A DNA stretch of 64,000 bases from Mesobacillus sp. AQ2 (GCF_030122805.1 NZ_CP126080.1:3167001-3231000), one strand, 5' to 3'. Counted from the stretch's first letter, positions 44,508 through 54,001 are shown. Notes: generated by a model from the letters alone, not told the origin. A program made the numbers and translations.

Positions 44508-45800
44508 TTAATAGTCTTTTTTCTCGGTATCGCCATTTCTTTTGCGGTCCTGAAGAAAATCCTTATTAAAGCTTGTGCCAGCCTTGGGGTTTTCCCTTGA
44601 AGAGTGCTTCTTCACCTGTAAACCAGCGCTTTCGATAATACTTTTACCGTATTTTTCACGCAGCTGGCTCATCGTATTGATCAAAGGCTCTTTTTTTGCA
44701 TCCTGTTCGTAAGAAAACAAGTCGAGCTGCTTAACAGCCTGATCTGCCTCTAGCAGATCTGTTCCGGTGATTCCGAGCAAGCGGACAGGATCACCGTTCC
44801 AATGCTTTAAAAATAAAGCTTTTGCCGCAGCAGCAATGTCGTCTTTCTTTGAAACCGGGTTCGGGAGCTTTTGGCTTCTTGTGATCGTTTTTCTGTCCTT
44901 AAAGCGGATCATGATGCTAATGGTGGTTGCGACAGCTTCCTTTCTCTTCATCCTGGCAGCTACCTGCTCTGATAAGCCATCAAGGACCTTCAGGAGTTCA
45001 TGCTGATTCGAGAGATCTCTCGGCAGGGTTGTTGAATTGCCGATACTCTTGAAGTCATAGACGGATTCGGGATCCACCATTCTATTATCCTGACCGTTGG
45101 CTCTATTTTTCAGCTTCAGGCCATTAATCCCTAACAGGGCTTTCAATTGGATATCATTTGCTTTTGCCAGGTCGCCAATAGATTGAATACCGATGCTTTT
45201 TAGTTTGTCCGCGGTTTTCGTTCCTACTCCATGCATCTCTCCGGCTCCGAGCGGCCATAGGATCCGAGGGATATCCCGTTTTCTTAAAATCGTGATCCCC
45301 AATGGTTTTTTCATATCGGAAGCTGTTTTCGCCAGGAATTTATTAGGGGCGATTCCAATGCTGCATGGCAAATCAAGCTGCTCGAGAATCCGTTTCTGAA
45401 TGCTCTCAGCTATCTCCAATGGTGCCCCGATGTCAGCGCAATCCGTAATATCCATATACCCTTCATCAATGGAAACAGGTTCCACCAGCTCGGTATATTG
45501 GCGTAAAATATCGAACATAGCACCAGACGCAGCCCGGTACCTGTCAAAATTCGGTGTTTTTATGATTAACTCAGGGCAGAGCTTTTTTGCTTCCCACAAC
45601 GGCATGGTTGTCTTTACTCCGAATTTCCTTGCTTCATAGCTGCAAGTTACAATGATTCCCCGCCGTTCCTCAGGGTTGCCTGCAATGGCCAGGGGTTTTC
45701 CCTTCAGTTCAGAATCATAAGCCATTTCTACGGAAGCATAGAAACTGTTCATATCAACATGTAAAATGACTCTGCCCTTTTTTGGATACATCTCTTTCAT
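44508..45800 (-). CDS. yqjH: DNA polymerase IV, Y-family YqjH (PolY1)
   Basis: A 430-residue DinB-type translesion polymerase. The catalytic residues are in HVDMNSFYASVE (Asp at about 15) and PVSIDEGYMD (Asp-Glu near 110). A helix-hairpin-helix with GVGTKTADKLKSIGI and a C-terminal clamp-binding motif QLDLFSYE follow. The ATG at 45800 (MKEMYPKKG) is chosen by homology and GGAAGTG; a GTG at 45809 is also open. It has no convincing LexA box, unlike yqjW. Confidence 0.95.
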   Translation of the reverse strand: MKEMYPKKGRVILHVDMNSFYASVEMAYDSELKGKPLAIAGNPEERRGIIVTCSYEARKFGVKTTMPLWEAKKLCPELIIKTPNFDRYRAASGAMFDILRQYTELVEPVSIDEGYMDITDCADIGAPLEIAESIQKRILEQLDLPCSIGIAPNKFLAKTASDMKKPLGITILRKRDIPRILWPLGAGEMHGVGTKTADKLKSIGIQSIGDLAKANDIQLKALLGINGLKLKNRANGQDNRMVDPESVYDFKSIGNSTTLPRDLSNQHELLKVLDGLSEQVAARMKRKEAVATTISIMIRFKDRKTITRSQKLPNPVSKKDDIAAAAKALFLKHWNGDPVRLLGITGTDLLEADQAVKQLDLFSYEQDAKKEPLINTMSQLREKYGKSIIESAGLQVKKHSSRENPKAGTSFNKDFLQDRKRNGDTEKKDY

Positions 45801-45916
45801 ATCAGCCACTTCCCAAATATACGTTCCATTCTAGTTTATCAAAAATAGCGATCATATACTTAATCGAAGTTTGGATGGCAAATGTGAATTTTATGTGAAG
45901 ATAAAATGGAAAAGAT

Positions 45917-45943
45917 TAAAGATTCCGCTGGGAAACCCGATAA
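45917..45943 (+). promoter_or_regulatory. Sigma-D promoter of the MCP gene
   Basis: TAAA (45917-45920), 15 nt, CCCGATAA (45936-45943), matching TAAA-N15-GCCGATAT at ten of twelve positions. It lies 37 nt before the start codon. Confidence 0.7.
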
Positions 45944-45980
45944 AATCAATAAATAGATATACAAAGACGGGGGAGTTTTT

Positions 45981-47693
45981 ATGCAGCATTGGTCCATTGG
46001 CAGAAAGTATGCAAGCGTTTTCGCATTTATCATGGTCATTTTCCTGGGCAGCTTTATTTATTTGTCCAGTGTTTTGAGCAACCTACAAGATGCGATCGAC
46101 CTTGCAGAGGAGAAAAGTGATTACGCTATCATGATCAGCGAAATGGGGGCCACTTTTCGCCAGAAATACATTATTATTACTGACTACATAACCGAACCAA
46201 AACCAGAGCTTCTTACACTTTATAAAAAAGAAGCGGAACAGTTTGATGCCTCAGCTGAAAAACTGAAAGCAAATGTGAAAACGGAAAATGCACAAACGCT
46301 ATTCGAGGCAATCGTCAAAACAGATAAGCATATGGACAAAATCTGGTCTGATGAAATTTTAAAGACTGTGGATGAATTTAGGCAAAACGGAGAACAGGTT
46401 GATATCTTCACCCAAATCAGTCTTGCGAACAAAGCTGAAACCATCAGGGATATGAATATCGAGAAATTAAACCAGTTACAGACGGCAATCCTGGATGACA
46501 GGACGACAATCATGAATGAAACTCATTCTTCAATTGCTTCCATGATCCGTAATACTTTCATCCTTATCATCATCGCCTTTATCATCTCTTCTGTGGCAAT
46601 GTACTTTGTCTCCCGCAGCATCAGCAAAAATCTTAAGGATGTTGTTGCTTACTGCAAGAAGCTCGCAGCCGGGGAACTGAATGTAAAAGCGCTGCAGGCA
46701 AAGAACAAGGACGAAGTCGGCCAGATCATCCAAGCAATGAATCAATTATCCGGTAACCTTAAAGCTTCCATTTCCAGCATACTTTTGTCATCTGACCAGG
46801 TAAATGAAATGTCGAGAAATCTAAAGGAAAATGCGGAGGCCACCACAGAAGCAAACAATGAAATTACGACATCAATCATGCAGGTTGCCTCTGCCTCAGA
46901 TGAGCAGGTTAAGATTTCGGAACGCACCAATGAAGCAGTCGAAAATGTGTCTTCACAATTAATCGAAGTTACTGGATCAATGCAGGAGACCCTGCAAACG
47001 ACTTCAGATACGAAGCAAAAGATTGAACAGGGAAAACTATATGCTATCAATGTGACGGAACAAATGGATGAAATCAATGGAAAAGTAACAGAACTGGCCA
47101 AAGTGATTCACTCCCTGAAAAACAATTCTCAGGAAATTCATCGAATCATTGAAATTATCACTGATATATCAAACCAGACAAATTTATTGGCATTGAATGC
47201 AGCGATTGAAGCGGCAAGAGCCGGGGAGCATGGGAAAGGCTTCGGTGTGGTGGCCCAGGAAGTGCGCAAACTTGCCGAACAATCAGCTGGAGCGGCAGAC
47301 AGCATCCGCACAATCCTTGAACAAACTGGAAAAGAAACGAACCTGGCCGTAAATGTCATGGATGAAAGCCAGGTGACCGTCCAAAAAGGCAATGAACTTG
47401 TTGAGAAAGTTGCGGCCACCTTCACAGAAATAGCTCAATCAATCGAGGAAGTCAGCTTGAAGGGAGACACTGTCAGCAGTGCTGTCACGAGTGCGAATGA
47501 AAAGATTGAATTCATGGCGCAGTCTGCGACCGAGGTCATCACTGCATCTTCAAAGTCTGCGCAATTCCTCGAGCAGGTAGCAGCTACAACAGAGGAACAA
47601 AACGCAACCATGCAAGAACTGTTGGAATCATCCAGCAAATTGTCCAGCATGGCCGAGAACCTGAGAAAGTCATTCTCCAGTTTCAAACTATAA
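45981..47693 (+). CDS. Methyl-accepting chemotaxis protein
   Basis: A 570-residue receptor: transmembrane helix at about 11-31, a 160-residue extracellular helical sensor, second helix at about 190-212, a HAMP domain ([18 protein letters not shown]), and a long coiled-coil signalling domain whose hairpin tip contains [27 protein letters not shown] precedes the ATG. The sensor resembles four-helix-bundle domains; the ligand is unknown. It is convergent with cheW and preceded by a sigma-D promoter. Confidence 0.95.
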   Translation: MQHWSIGRKYASVFAFIMVIFLGSFIYLSSVLSNLQDAIDLAEEKSDYAIMISEMGATFRQKYIIITDYITEPKPELLTLYKKEAEQFDASAEKLKANVKTENAQTLFEAIVKTDKHMDKIWSDEILKTVDEFRQNGEQVDIFTQISLANKAETIRDMNIEKLNQLQTAILDDRTTIMNETHSSIASMIRNTFILIIIAFIISSVAMYFVSRSISKNLKDVVAYCKKLAAGELNVKALQAKNKDEVGQIIQAMNQLSGNLKASISSILLSSDQVNEMSRNLKENAEATTEANNEITTSIMQVASASDEQVKISERTNEAVENVSSQLIEVTGSMQETLQTTSDTKQKIEQGKLYAINVTEQMDEINGKVTELAKVIHSLKNNSQEIHRIIEIITDISNQTNLLALNAAIEAARAGEHGKGFGVVAQEVRKLAEQSAGAADSIRTILEQTGKETNLAVNVMDESQVTVQKGNELVEKVAATFTEIAQSIEEVSLKGDTVSSAVTSANEKIEFMAQSATEVITASSKSAQFLEQVAATTEEQNATMQELLESSSKLSSMAENLRKSFSSFKL

Positions 47694-47696
47694 CTA

Positions 47697-47733
47697 AAAC
47701 AAGCTGACCCGCGTGGGGTCAGCTTGTTTTTAT
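47697..47733 (+). terminator. Terminator of the MCP gene
   Basis: A long GC-rich stem AACAAGCTGACCC paired with GGGTCAGCTTGTT around GCGTG, followed by TTTTATA. It can act on both convergent genes. Confidence 0.9.
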
Positions 47734-47739
47734 ATCACA

Positions 47740-48222
47740 CTAGTTATGTAATTCCTGTTTTTGATTTTTCATATAGTCCTTAATCTCTTTGATTCCCTCG
47801 AGTGACTGGATCAAGGTTTCTGGATCAATGACCATGATCATCCGTTTCTCAAAATTGGCGATGCCTGTGATGAATTTAGTATTTTGATATGCGATCAGAC
47901 CTGGTTGTTTTAAATTCTCCTGAGGTATCTCAAGGATTTCCTTCGCATCCCTGACCAGGACTCCCAACGAGATATCCGATGTCTCCAGTACAATCAGTCT
48001 CGTCTTGTCGTCCGCCTGAATATCCCGATTATAGAGGACCTTTTCCAAATCTATAACTGGAATTAGATCTCCCCTTACCTTCGTAATTCCGGTGACATAA
48101 TCAGGCATATGGGGGATCGCAGTCATCCCTTCCATTTTTTCAATCGATATGACGAAAAGAATCGGAAAAGCATATTCTTCATTCCCTGCCTGGAACACAA
48201 CCGTCTTAGTACTTTCAGCCAT
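47740..48222 (-). CDS. CheW-like chemotaxis coupling protein
   Basis: A 160-residue single CheW domain that couples receptors to the CheA kinase. Family segments: FQAGNEEYAFPI, ITKVRGDLIPVIDL (about 47-60) and ITGIANFEKRMIMVIDPE. It has no CheV-type receiver domain. It faces the MCP gene, so the pair may form a dedicated receptor-coupler unit. Confidence 0.9.
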   Translation of the reverse strand: MAESTKTVVFQAGNEEYAFPILFVISIEKMEGMTAIPHMPDYVTGITKVRGDLIPVIDLEKVLYNRDIQADDKTRLIVLETSDISLGVLVRDAKEILEIPQENLKQPGLIAYQNTKFITGIANFEKRMIMVIDPETLIQSLEGIKEIKDYMKNQKQELHN

Positions 48223-48376
48223 TGGAGTACACTTCCTTTATTTATAGTTCTATCCCTATGTAATAATAGATTTTAAAAATGGGTTCATGGTGATTGATCA
48301 GGTCGATCATTTCAAGTATTATATCGGATTCTTCAGTTCGATCTTTAGAACTAATGAAAAATGAGTAAGGGGATAT

Positions 48377-48790
48377 GGACATTTAGCCGATTACTACTCC
48401 TTGAAATGTCTAAAAAACACATTACTTGGACATTTTGACTGCAGCTTTTCCCCAAAATGTCTATTAAGACTGGTTTCTTGGACATTTTGATCATCATTTC
48501 TCTCTCAAATGTCTATTAAAACTCTGTTCTTGGACATTTTAATCATCATTTCTCTCTAAAATGTCTATTAAAACTCAGTTCTTGGACATTTTGACTGCCG
48601 CTTCTGCCTGAAATGTCTATTAAGACTGGTTTCTTGGACGTTTTGATCATCATTTCTCTCTAAAATGTCTATTAAAACTCAGTTCTTGGACATTTTGACT
48701 GCCGCTTTCCCTGAAATGTCTATTAAAGCTCAGTTCTTGGACATTTTGCCTATCGCCATTCTTCAAAATGTCTATTAAACACTGTATGTT
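48377..48790. repeat. Tandem array of 52-nt repeats (array D), eight copies
   Basis: GGAC starts at 48377, 48428, 48480, 48532, 48584, 48636, 48688 and 48739, spacing 52 (51 at both ends). Each unit reads GGACATTTT, a variable centre, AAATGTCTATTAA and a further linker, so ACATTTT/AAATGT arms recur in both orders. Centres alternate between GACTGC and GATCATCATTTC types. It fills the 600-nt gap between cheW and yqjE. No coding sequence is seen; the function is unknown. Confidence 0.95.
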
Positions 48791-48828
48791 CGTATAAAAA
48801 ATGGCTTCCCCCTGCAGGGAAGCCATTT
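48790..48828 (-). terminator. Terminator of yqjE
   Basis: A 12-bp stem AAATGGCTTCCC/GGGAAGCCATTT (48799-48810 with 48817-48828) with 6-nt loop, then TTTTATACG on the minus strand. Confidence 0.85.
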
Positions 48829-48831
48829 GGT

Positions 48832-49953
48832 TTATTGTGCTGCTACTTCTTGAATCAAAGCGATGACCATTTCGGCAAGCTTCTCCAGCTCTTCGATTGG
48901 CATTCTTTCATTCGTTGTGTGGATTTCTTCATATCCTACAGCAAGGTTGACTGTCGGAATACCAAAGCCAGCAATGACGTTTGCATCGCTTCCGCCGCCG
49001 CTGTGAAGCAATTCAGAGCTTCTGCCGATTTTTGCGGCAGCTTTTTTAGCAAGTTCGACTACCAGGTCACCTTCGCCGAATTTGAAGCCTGGATACATGA
49101 CCTGGACATCAACTTCTGCTTTGCCGCCCATTTCCTGTGCAGCTGACTCGAATGCTTCCTTCATTTTCGCCACTTGCGCTTCCATCTTTTCAGGGATTAG
49201 GGAACGGGCTTCAGCAAGGATTTCTGCTCGGTCGGCAACGATGTTTGTCTGTGTTCCGCCCTGGAAACGGCCAATGTTTGCAGTTGTTTCTTCATCAATG
49301 CGGCCAAGCGGCATTCTGGCAACTGCTTTGGCTGCAATTGTGATTGCGGATACACCTTTTTCAGGAGCAACACCAGCGTGTGCGGTTTTGCCATGGATGA
49401 CAGCAGACACTTTCGCCTGAGTAGGAGCTGCGACAATGATGTTTCCTACCTTCCCATCACTGTCGAGTGCATATCCATATTTCGCTTTTACCAGAGAAGA
49501 ATCCAATGCCTTGGCACCAACAAGTCCCGATTCTTCCCCGACAGTAATGATGAACTGGATCGTTCCATGAGGAATGGATTGTTCTTTCAGGACACGGATT
49601 GTTTCAAGCATGACCGCAAGTCCCGTTTTGTCATCCGCACCAAGAATGGTTGTTCCATCTGTTACGACATAACCATCTTTGATGGATGGCTTTACACCCT
49701 TTGCGGGTACGACTGTATCCATGTGGGAAGTGAAGTAGATGGTATCAACACCTTCTTTTGTCCCTTCCAATGTGCAGATTAGATTTCCTGCACCATGACC
49801 CGTTTGCGCTGTCGTATCATCTTCGAATACTTCAACCCCAAGATCCTCGAATTTTTGCTTGAGAACGCGGGCGATTTCAGTTTCATACTTTGTTTCAGAA
49901 TCAATTTGGACAAGCTCTAAAAACTCATTCAATAAACGTTCGTTGTTAATCAT
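48832..49953 (-). CDS. yqjE: M20-family peptidase YqjE (PepT-like)
   Basis: A 373-residue zinc metallopeptidase related to tripeptidase PepT. Metal ligands are in TSHMDTVVP (His-x-Asp), ILGADDKTG, the catalytic VGEESGLVGAKALDS Glu pair and ALDSDG; the last His is in GYEEIHTTNER. A dimerisation domain lies at about 180-290. The ATG at 49953 follows GGAGG by 9 nt. The peptide substrate is unknown. Confidence 0.92.
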   Translation of the reverse strand: MINNERLLNEFLELVQIDSETKYETEIARVLKQKFEDLGVEVFEDDTTAQTGHGAGNLICTLEGTKEGVDTIYFTSHMDTVVPAKGVKPSIKDGYVVTDGTTILGADDKTGLAVMLETIRVLKEQSIPHGTIQFIITVGEESGLVGAKALDSSLVKAKYGYALDSDGKVGNIIVAAPTQAKVSAVIHGKTAHAGVAPEKGVSAITIAAKAVARMPLGRIDEETTANIGRFQGGTQTNIVADRAEILAEARSLIPEKMEAQVAKMKEAFESAAQEMGGKAEVDVQVMYPGFKFGEGDLVVELAKKAAAKIGRSSELLHSGGGSDANVIAGFGIPTVNLAVGYEEIHTTNERMPIEELEKLAEMVIALIQEVAAQ

Positions 49954-50027
49954 CAAAGCCTACCTCCAATTATGTATATACTACTTGAGTATAACGCTAA
50001 TTGAATGGCAACACCAAATCCTAAATC

Positions 50028-51578
50028 CTATAGCGGAATGTTGCCATGCTTTTTGCCCGGTCTATCTTCTTTCTTTGTCCGAAGCATCTCAAGGGCCTGA
50101 ATCAGTTTGATTCGTGTGTCACGCGGATCAATGACGTCATCGACCATGCCCTGGCTGGCAGCGACATATGGATTCGCAAATTTTTCACGATACTCATCGA
50201 TTTTTTGCTGTCTTGTCTGTTCTGGATTTTCACTGTTCTGGATTTCCTTCGCAAAAATAATATTCGCGGCGCCCTGCGGCCCCATAACTGCAATTTCGGC
50301 ATTTGGCCACGCAAAAACAAGGTCCGCCCCAATGGATTTACTATTCAATGCAACATACGCGCCGCCATATGCTTTCCGTAAAATTACGGTAAGTTTAGGA
50401 ACAGTCGCTTCTGAATAGGCGTAGAGGATTTTTGCGCCGTGTCGGATGATGCCGCCATGCTCCTGCTTAATTCCAGGGAAAAATCCTGTCACATCTTCAA
50501 ATGTAATGATCGGGATATTGAATGAATCGCAGAATCTGATGAATCGAGACGCTTTATCGGAAGAATCGATATCAAGTCCTCCTGCCATCACCTTTGGCTG
50601 GTTGCAGACTAGGCCGACAACTTCCCCTTTGATTCTTGCAAGTCCAATCACGATGTTTTTGGCAAAGTCCTTCTGTATTTCCAGGAACGAATCCGCATCC
50701 ACTACCTGCTCGATTACTTTGCGCACATCATATGGTCTGATAGCGTCAAATGGAATCACGTCTGTCAGGTCCGGACGGTAATCATCCTGCTCATCCGCTT
50801 CAAGACGCGGCGGCTTTTCTTCATAGCTTTGCGGCAGATAGCTCAGCAGCAATCTTACCTGCCCCAATGTTTCTTCTTCAGACTGGCCATGGAAATGAGC
50901 GTTGCCGCTGATTGTATTATGTACGATTGCACCGCCTAAATCTTCTGCGGAGATCTTTTCACCCGTAACTGTTTCAATTACTTTAGGGCCGGTGATGAAC
51001 ATCTGACTTGTTTTTTCAACCATGAACACAAAATCAGTGATAGCCGGTGAATAAACGGCTCCCCCTGCGCATGGTCCCATGATGACAGAAATCTGCGGAA
51101 TGACCCCTGAATAAATCGAATTCCGGTAGAAAATATGGCCGTACCCATCTAGAGAAACAACACCCTCTTGGATTCTTGCCCCGCCGGAATCATTCAGTCC
51201 GACAAAGGGAGCACCATTCTTGGCTGCCAGATCCATGACATTGGCGATTTTCTTTGCATGCATTTCACCCAAAGCTCCGCCAAACACGGTGAAATCCTGT
51301 GAAAACAGATAGATAGGCCTGCCATTCACTTTTCCATAACCGGTTACCACTCCATCTCCGGGACCCTTCTGATTCTCAAGCCCAAAGTCAGTGCTCCGAT
51401 GCTGAATAAAAGGATTCAATTCCACAAAACTTCCTGGATCGACAAGAAGTTCAATTCGTTCACGAGCTGTCAGCTTGCCTTTTTCATGCTGCTTTTCAAT
51501 CCGGTCGTCGCCGCCGCCCAATTCAATTTCCCTGCGTCTATCATATAGTTCATTGATTTTTTCATAGATGTCTGGCAT
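50028..51578 (-). CDS. yqjD: Acyl-CoA carboxylase carboxyltransferase subunit
   Basis: A 516-residue carboxyltransferase of the propionyl-CoA/methylmalonyl type. The N-terminal half binds acyl-CoA (KLTARERIELLVDPGSF, VGLNDSGGARIQEG, GPCAGGAVYSP) and the C-terminal half carboxybiotin (DVTGFFPGIKQEHGGIIRHG, YGGAYVALNSK). It starts one base after the mce stop codon. Biotin carboxylase and carrier subunits are not encoded here, so they must come from elsewhere, or it acts as a decarboxylase partner. Confidence 0.93.
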   Translation of the reverse strand: MPDIYEKINELYDRRREIELGGGDDRIEKQHEKGKLTARERIELLVDPGSFVELNPFIQHRSTDFGLENQKGPGDGVVTGYGKVNGRPIYLFSQDFTVFGGALGEMHAKKIANVMDLAAKNGAPFVGLNDSGGARIQEGVVSLDGYGHIFYRNSIYSGVIPQISVIMGPCAGGAVYSPAITDFVFMVEKTSQMFITGPKVIETVTGEKISAEDLGGAIVHNTISGNAHFHGQSEEETLGQVRLLLSYLPQSYEEKPPRLEADEQDDYRPDLTDVIPFDAIRPYDVRKVIEQVVDADSFLEIQKDFAKNIVIGLARIKGEVVGLVCNQPKVMAGGLDIDSSDKASRFIRFCDSFNIPIITFEDVTGFFPGIKQEHGGIIRHGAKILYAYSEATVPKLTVILRKAYGGAYVALNSKSIGADLVFAWPNAEIAVMGPQGAANIIFAKEIQNSENPEQTRQQKIDEYREKFANPYVAASQGMVDDVIDPRDTRIKLIQALEMLRTKKEDRPGKKHGNIPL

Positions 51579-51579
51579 T

Positions 51580-51993
51580 TTATTCAGCCTCCCTGTTTTT
51601 CTCGCAAAGTTCGTATAAAATGCTGCCGGTAGATTTAGGGTGCATGAATGCTACAAGCGCTCCCCCAGCACCTTTTTTCGGAACATCCTGTATCATCTTG
51701 ATTCCGCTTTCCTTCATATCTCTGATTCTTTCCTCGATTGATTCCACACCAAGTGCAACATGGTGAATTCCTTCTCCACGCTTTTCAATAAAACGTGCGA
51801 TTGCGCTTTCCTCCGATAGAGGCTCAAGAATCTCAAGCTTCGTTTCTCCGGCTTTCAGGAAAGCCACTTTCACCATTTCGCTGTCTACTTCCTCGATCCC
51901 CAGTAATGGCAGTTTCAGCACATCTGTATAAAATGGGAGGGCATGCTCAATAGATTTGACAGCAATGCCGATATGGTCGACCTTTTTAATCAT
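51580..51993 (-). CDS. mce: Methylmalonyl-CoA epimerase
   Basis: A 137-residue glyoxalase-fold protein that interconverts (S)- and (R)-methylmalonyl-CoA. Metal-binding residues lie in VDHIGIAV (His), KLEILEP (Glu), GIHHVALGV (His) and LYELCEK (Glu). GGAGG precedes the ATG at 51993. Only one base separates it from yqjD. It links yqjD with mutAB 7 kb away in propionyl-CoA metabolism. Confidence 0.95.
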   Translation of the reverse strand: MIKKVDHIGIAVKSIEHALPFYTDVLKLPLLGIEEVDSEMVKVAFLKAGETKLEILEPLSEESAIARFIEKRGEGIHHVALGVESIEERIRDMKESGIKMIQDVPKKGAGGALVAFMHPKSTGSILYELCEKNREAE

Positions 51994-52212
51994 GTAATCC
52001 CCTCCAAATATTATTTAAATATATTTAACTGTTATATTATTCGACAAAAATGTCACAAATCCTCCTTATTTAAATAGTAATTTCTGCATTATGATTGACA
52101 TAATACTTTTATACCGTGTCTAAATGCTTCCACTAAAAGGGTTGTTGAAATGGTTCTGGGGATGTAAAATAATAGAGATAGAATTTGAAGCTTTGGAAGG
52201 GGGATCTCTTTA

Positions 52213-52308
52213 ATGCGAAAGCCGAATATCAGAAAGGTCGTAGTATATGTCATGCTTTTTACTATGCTAGCTTCAACCCTTCTAATGGGATTAGCTACTT
52301 TCCTATAA
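52213..52308 (+). CDS. prli42: Stressosome-associated miniprotein Prli42
   Basis: A 31-residue protein (MRKPNIRKVVVYVMLFTMLA and then a hydrophobic end, GLATFL). A basic N terminus is followed by one membrane helix. Size, pattern and ending match the Prli42 family, which anchors the stressosome to the membrane in Listeria. A GGAAGGGGG Shine-Dalgarno is about 12 nt upstream, and a strong terminator lies 17 nt after the stop. Confidence 0.8.
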   Translation: MRKPNIRKVVVYVMLFTMLASTLLMGLATFL

Positions 52309-52324
52309 TGTATATAAAATAAGC

Positions 52325-52360
52325 AAAGGGCTGCCAGCTGGCAGCCCTTTATTTTATTTA
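52325..52360 (+). terminator. Bidirectional terminator of prli42 and ldt
   Basis: A perfect palindrome AAAGGGCTGCCAG/CTGGCAGCCCTTT (52325-52350) with little or no loop beyond AGCT, then ATTTTATTT. It serves both convergent genes. Confidence 0.85.
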
Positions 52361-52869
52361 CTGATGGCGCCGTGCTCCTGCCCCAGTTCTATGAAGCTTT
52401 TCTGTGATGATGTAATGAGGATCTTTGTGCCTAATGGTATGTAATCATATAGTGATTCGACTGCCTCGTTCTGCAGCCTTATACACCCTCCGGAAACTTT
52501 TTTGCCGATACTTGCCGGGTCATTCGTTCCATGAATTCCATATGTTCGGCCATCTGTGTTCTCAGCGTCAAACCCAATCCATCTGCTGCCCAGCGGATTT
52601 TTAGGGTCACCTCCCGGAATATCCTTCTTGCGATAATACGGGTCAGGAGCTTTAACTGTTACTGTGAAAAGACCTTCAGGTGTCAGGTCCTCTGATTTCC
52701 CAGTTGCCGCGCTGACAACTGTCTGCACTCTGTTCTCATTGATCAATGCGACCTCGTTCGTTTTTTTATTCACAATCACAAATGGGTCCCCCGGCAGCGG
52801 ATTTGTTCCCAGCGGCCAGACAGGCGAAAAGATGAAAACTGCTAGAAGCATGGAGATAAACACCGGCAT
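52354..52869 (-). CDS. L,D-transpeptidase (YkuD domain)
   Basis: A 171-residue secreted or membrane-anchored cell-wall enzyme. Signal-anchor at 1-20, then a YkuD catalytic domain with the motif IHGTNDPASIGKKVSGGCIR (about 114-133, catalytic His and Cys). It makes 3-3 cross-links or attaches groups to peptidoglycan. No LysM domain is present. It lies 26 nt after yqjA in the same direction. Confidence 0.93.
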   Translation of the reverse strand: MPVFISMLLAVFIFSPVWPLGTNPLPGDPFVIVNKKTNEVALINENRVQTVVSAATGKSEDLTPEGLFTVTVKAPDPYYRKKDIPGGDPKNPLGSRWIGFDAENTDGRTYGIHGTNDPASIGKKVSGGCIRLQNEAVESLYDYIPLGTKILITSSQKSFIELGQEHGAISK

Positions 52870-52895
52870 GCTAATCCCTCCGTCGTCTTTTTCCG

Positions 52896-53885
52896 TTAGT
52901 TTGCCGCGGCAGGCTGACTTTTATCCTTGCCAGTATTCAGGCCTTTAAATGATCGTTTCAACAAAAGGAACTGTTCCATTTCATTGACGAAATGAAGCAG
53001 GGCAGCCCTCGCCTCGAATTCCTCCCTGGTTTTCGGCAGTTCCATATTCTCAAATACGGATTTCATCCTCAACAATTTTTCCAGGTAAAATAATACCGTA
53101 TTACCCGGATGGATTCCTTTAGCCAGATCCTCGATAAACCCCGCGACCATATTAGCCTGCTCCACATGCTGAGGGATCGAGGTGATCGATGGCAGCACCC
53201 GCTCGATTATTTCAAATTGCTTTTCTCTTATTTTAAAATACTGATAATACAAGTTCTCATCTCTCAAAATATTGTTTTCGACATCCTGGATCGCCAGGCC
53301 TTTTGCTTTTTCAATCAGCACGGCAGTCTCCGTCAGTTCCCTTCCATCCCAGCTGGAATCATTATTTTTAAGGTATTTGGCAATTTCGCTGAAAATTTTC
53401 TTGAACTGGGCCTCGATTTCTCTTTGATAATGCTCCAGCTTGTAATCGACACTTGGCATATAAAGGTTCATGATCAACGCTACACCTATTCCAATTGTGA
53501 TGATTCCCAATTCGTTGAATAAAAGAGCACCTGTTACTTTTCCAGCAGAGTAGATATGCATGATGATGACACTGCTGGATACCACTCCCTCTTTTGCTCT
53601 GAACATGACGACGGTCGGGATGAAGAACAACAGCAGCAATCCAATCACAAGCGGATGGTAGGCAATGCCCTCAAAAAACACCGCTGAGAAGGCCATCGCA
53701 ATGATGCAGGCGAGGAACCGGTGCCATGATGCCTGCAGCGACCTCTTTTTTGTCACCTGGATACAGAGGATGGTCAGGATGCCTGCTGAAACGTAATTCT
53801 CGAAGCCAAAAAGCTGGGCAACGACGATGGAGAGCGCCGTACCAAGTGCTGTTTTTAAAGTCCGATAACCAATTCTGAATTTCAC
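52896..53885 (-). CDS. yqjA: YqjA, aromatic acid exporter-like membrane protein
   Basis: A 329-residue protein with about five to six N-terminal membrane helices (residues 10-150) and a soluble helical C-terminal half (YKLEHYQREIEAQFKKIF), the ArAE/DUF939 layout. The GTG at 53885 follows AGGAG by 8 nt; the TTG at 53903 overlaps that site. The substrate is unknown. Confidence 0.88.
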   Translation of the reverse strand: MKFRIGYRTLKTALGTALSIVVAQLFGFENYVSAGILTILCIQVTKKRSLQASWHRFLACIIAMAFSAVFFEGIAYHPLVIGLLLLFFIPTVVMFRAKEGVVSSSVIIMHIYSAGKVTGALLFNELGIITIGIGVALIMNLYMPSVDYKLEHYQREIEAQFKKIFSEIAKYLKNNDSSWDGRELTETAVLIEKAKGLAIQDVENNILRDENLYYQYFKIREKQFEIIERVLPSITSIPQHVEQANMVAGFIEDLAKGIHPGNTVLFYLEKLLRMKSVFENMELPKTREEFEARAALLHFVNEMEQFLLLKRSFKGLNTGKDKSQPAAAN

Positions 53886-53964
53886 CGTATATTCTCCTAT
53901 CAATCAAACTTTTACTGGATCAACGAAAGCGAGTCCTTTCAGTCTCATTGCTGATCATCAAACC

Positions 53965-54001
53965 AAATAAAAAAATGATCATACCATTCAGATATGATCA
54001 T
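53965..54001 (-). terminator. Terminator of artPQR
   Basis: ATGATCATA/TATGATCAT stem (53975-53983 with 53993-54001), then TTTTTTTATTTGG on the minus strand. Confidence 0.8.

Noticed and set aside
45801..45840. LexA box before yqjH
   Set aside because: GGAACGTATATTTG matches only one half-site well.
48223..48300. Sigma-D promoter before cheW
   Set aside because: TAAA is present but the -10 region matches only the GATA core.
48377..48790. CRISPR array
   Set aside because: Units are contiguous with related centres; there are no unique spacers, no cas genes and the period is that of simple tandem repeats.
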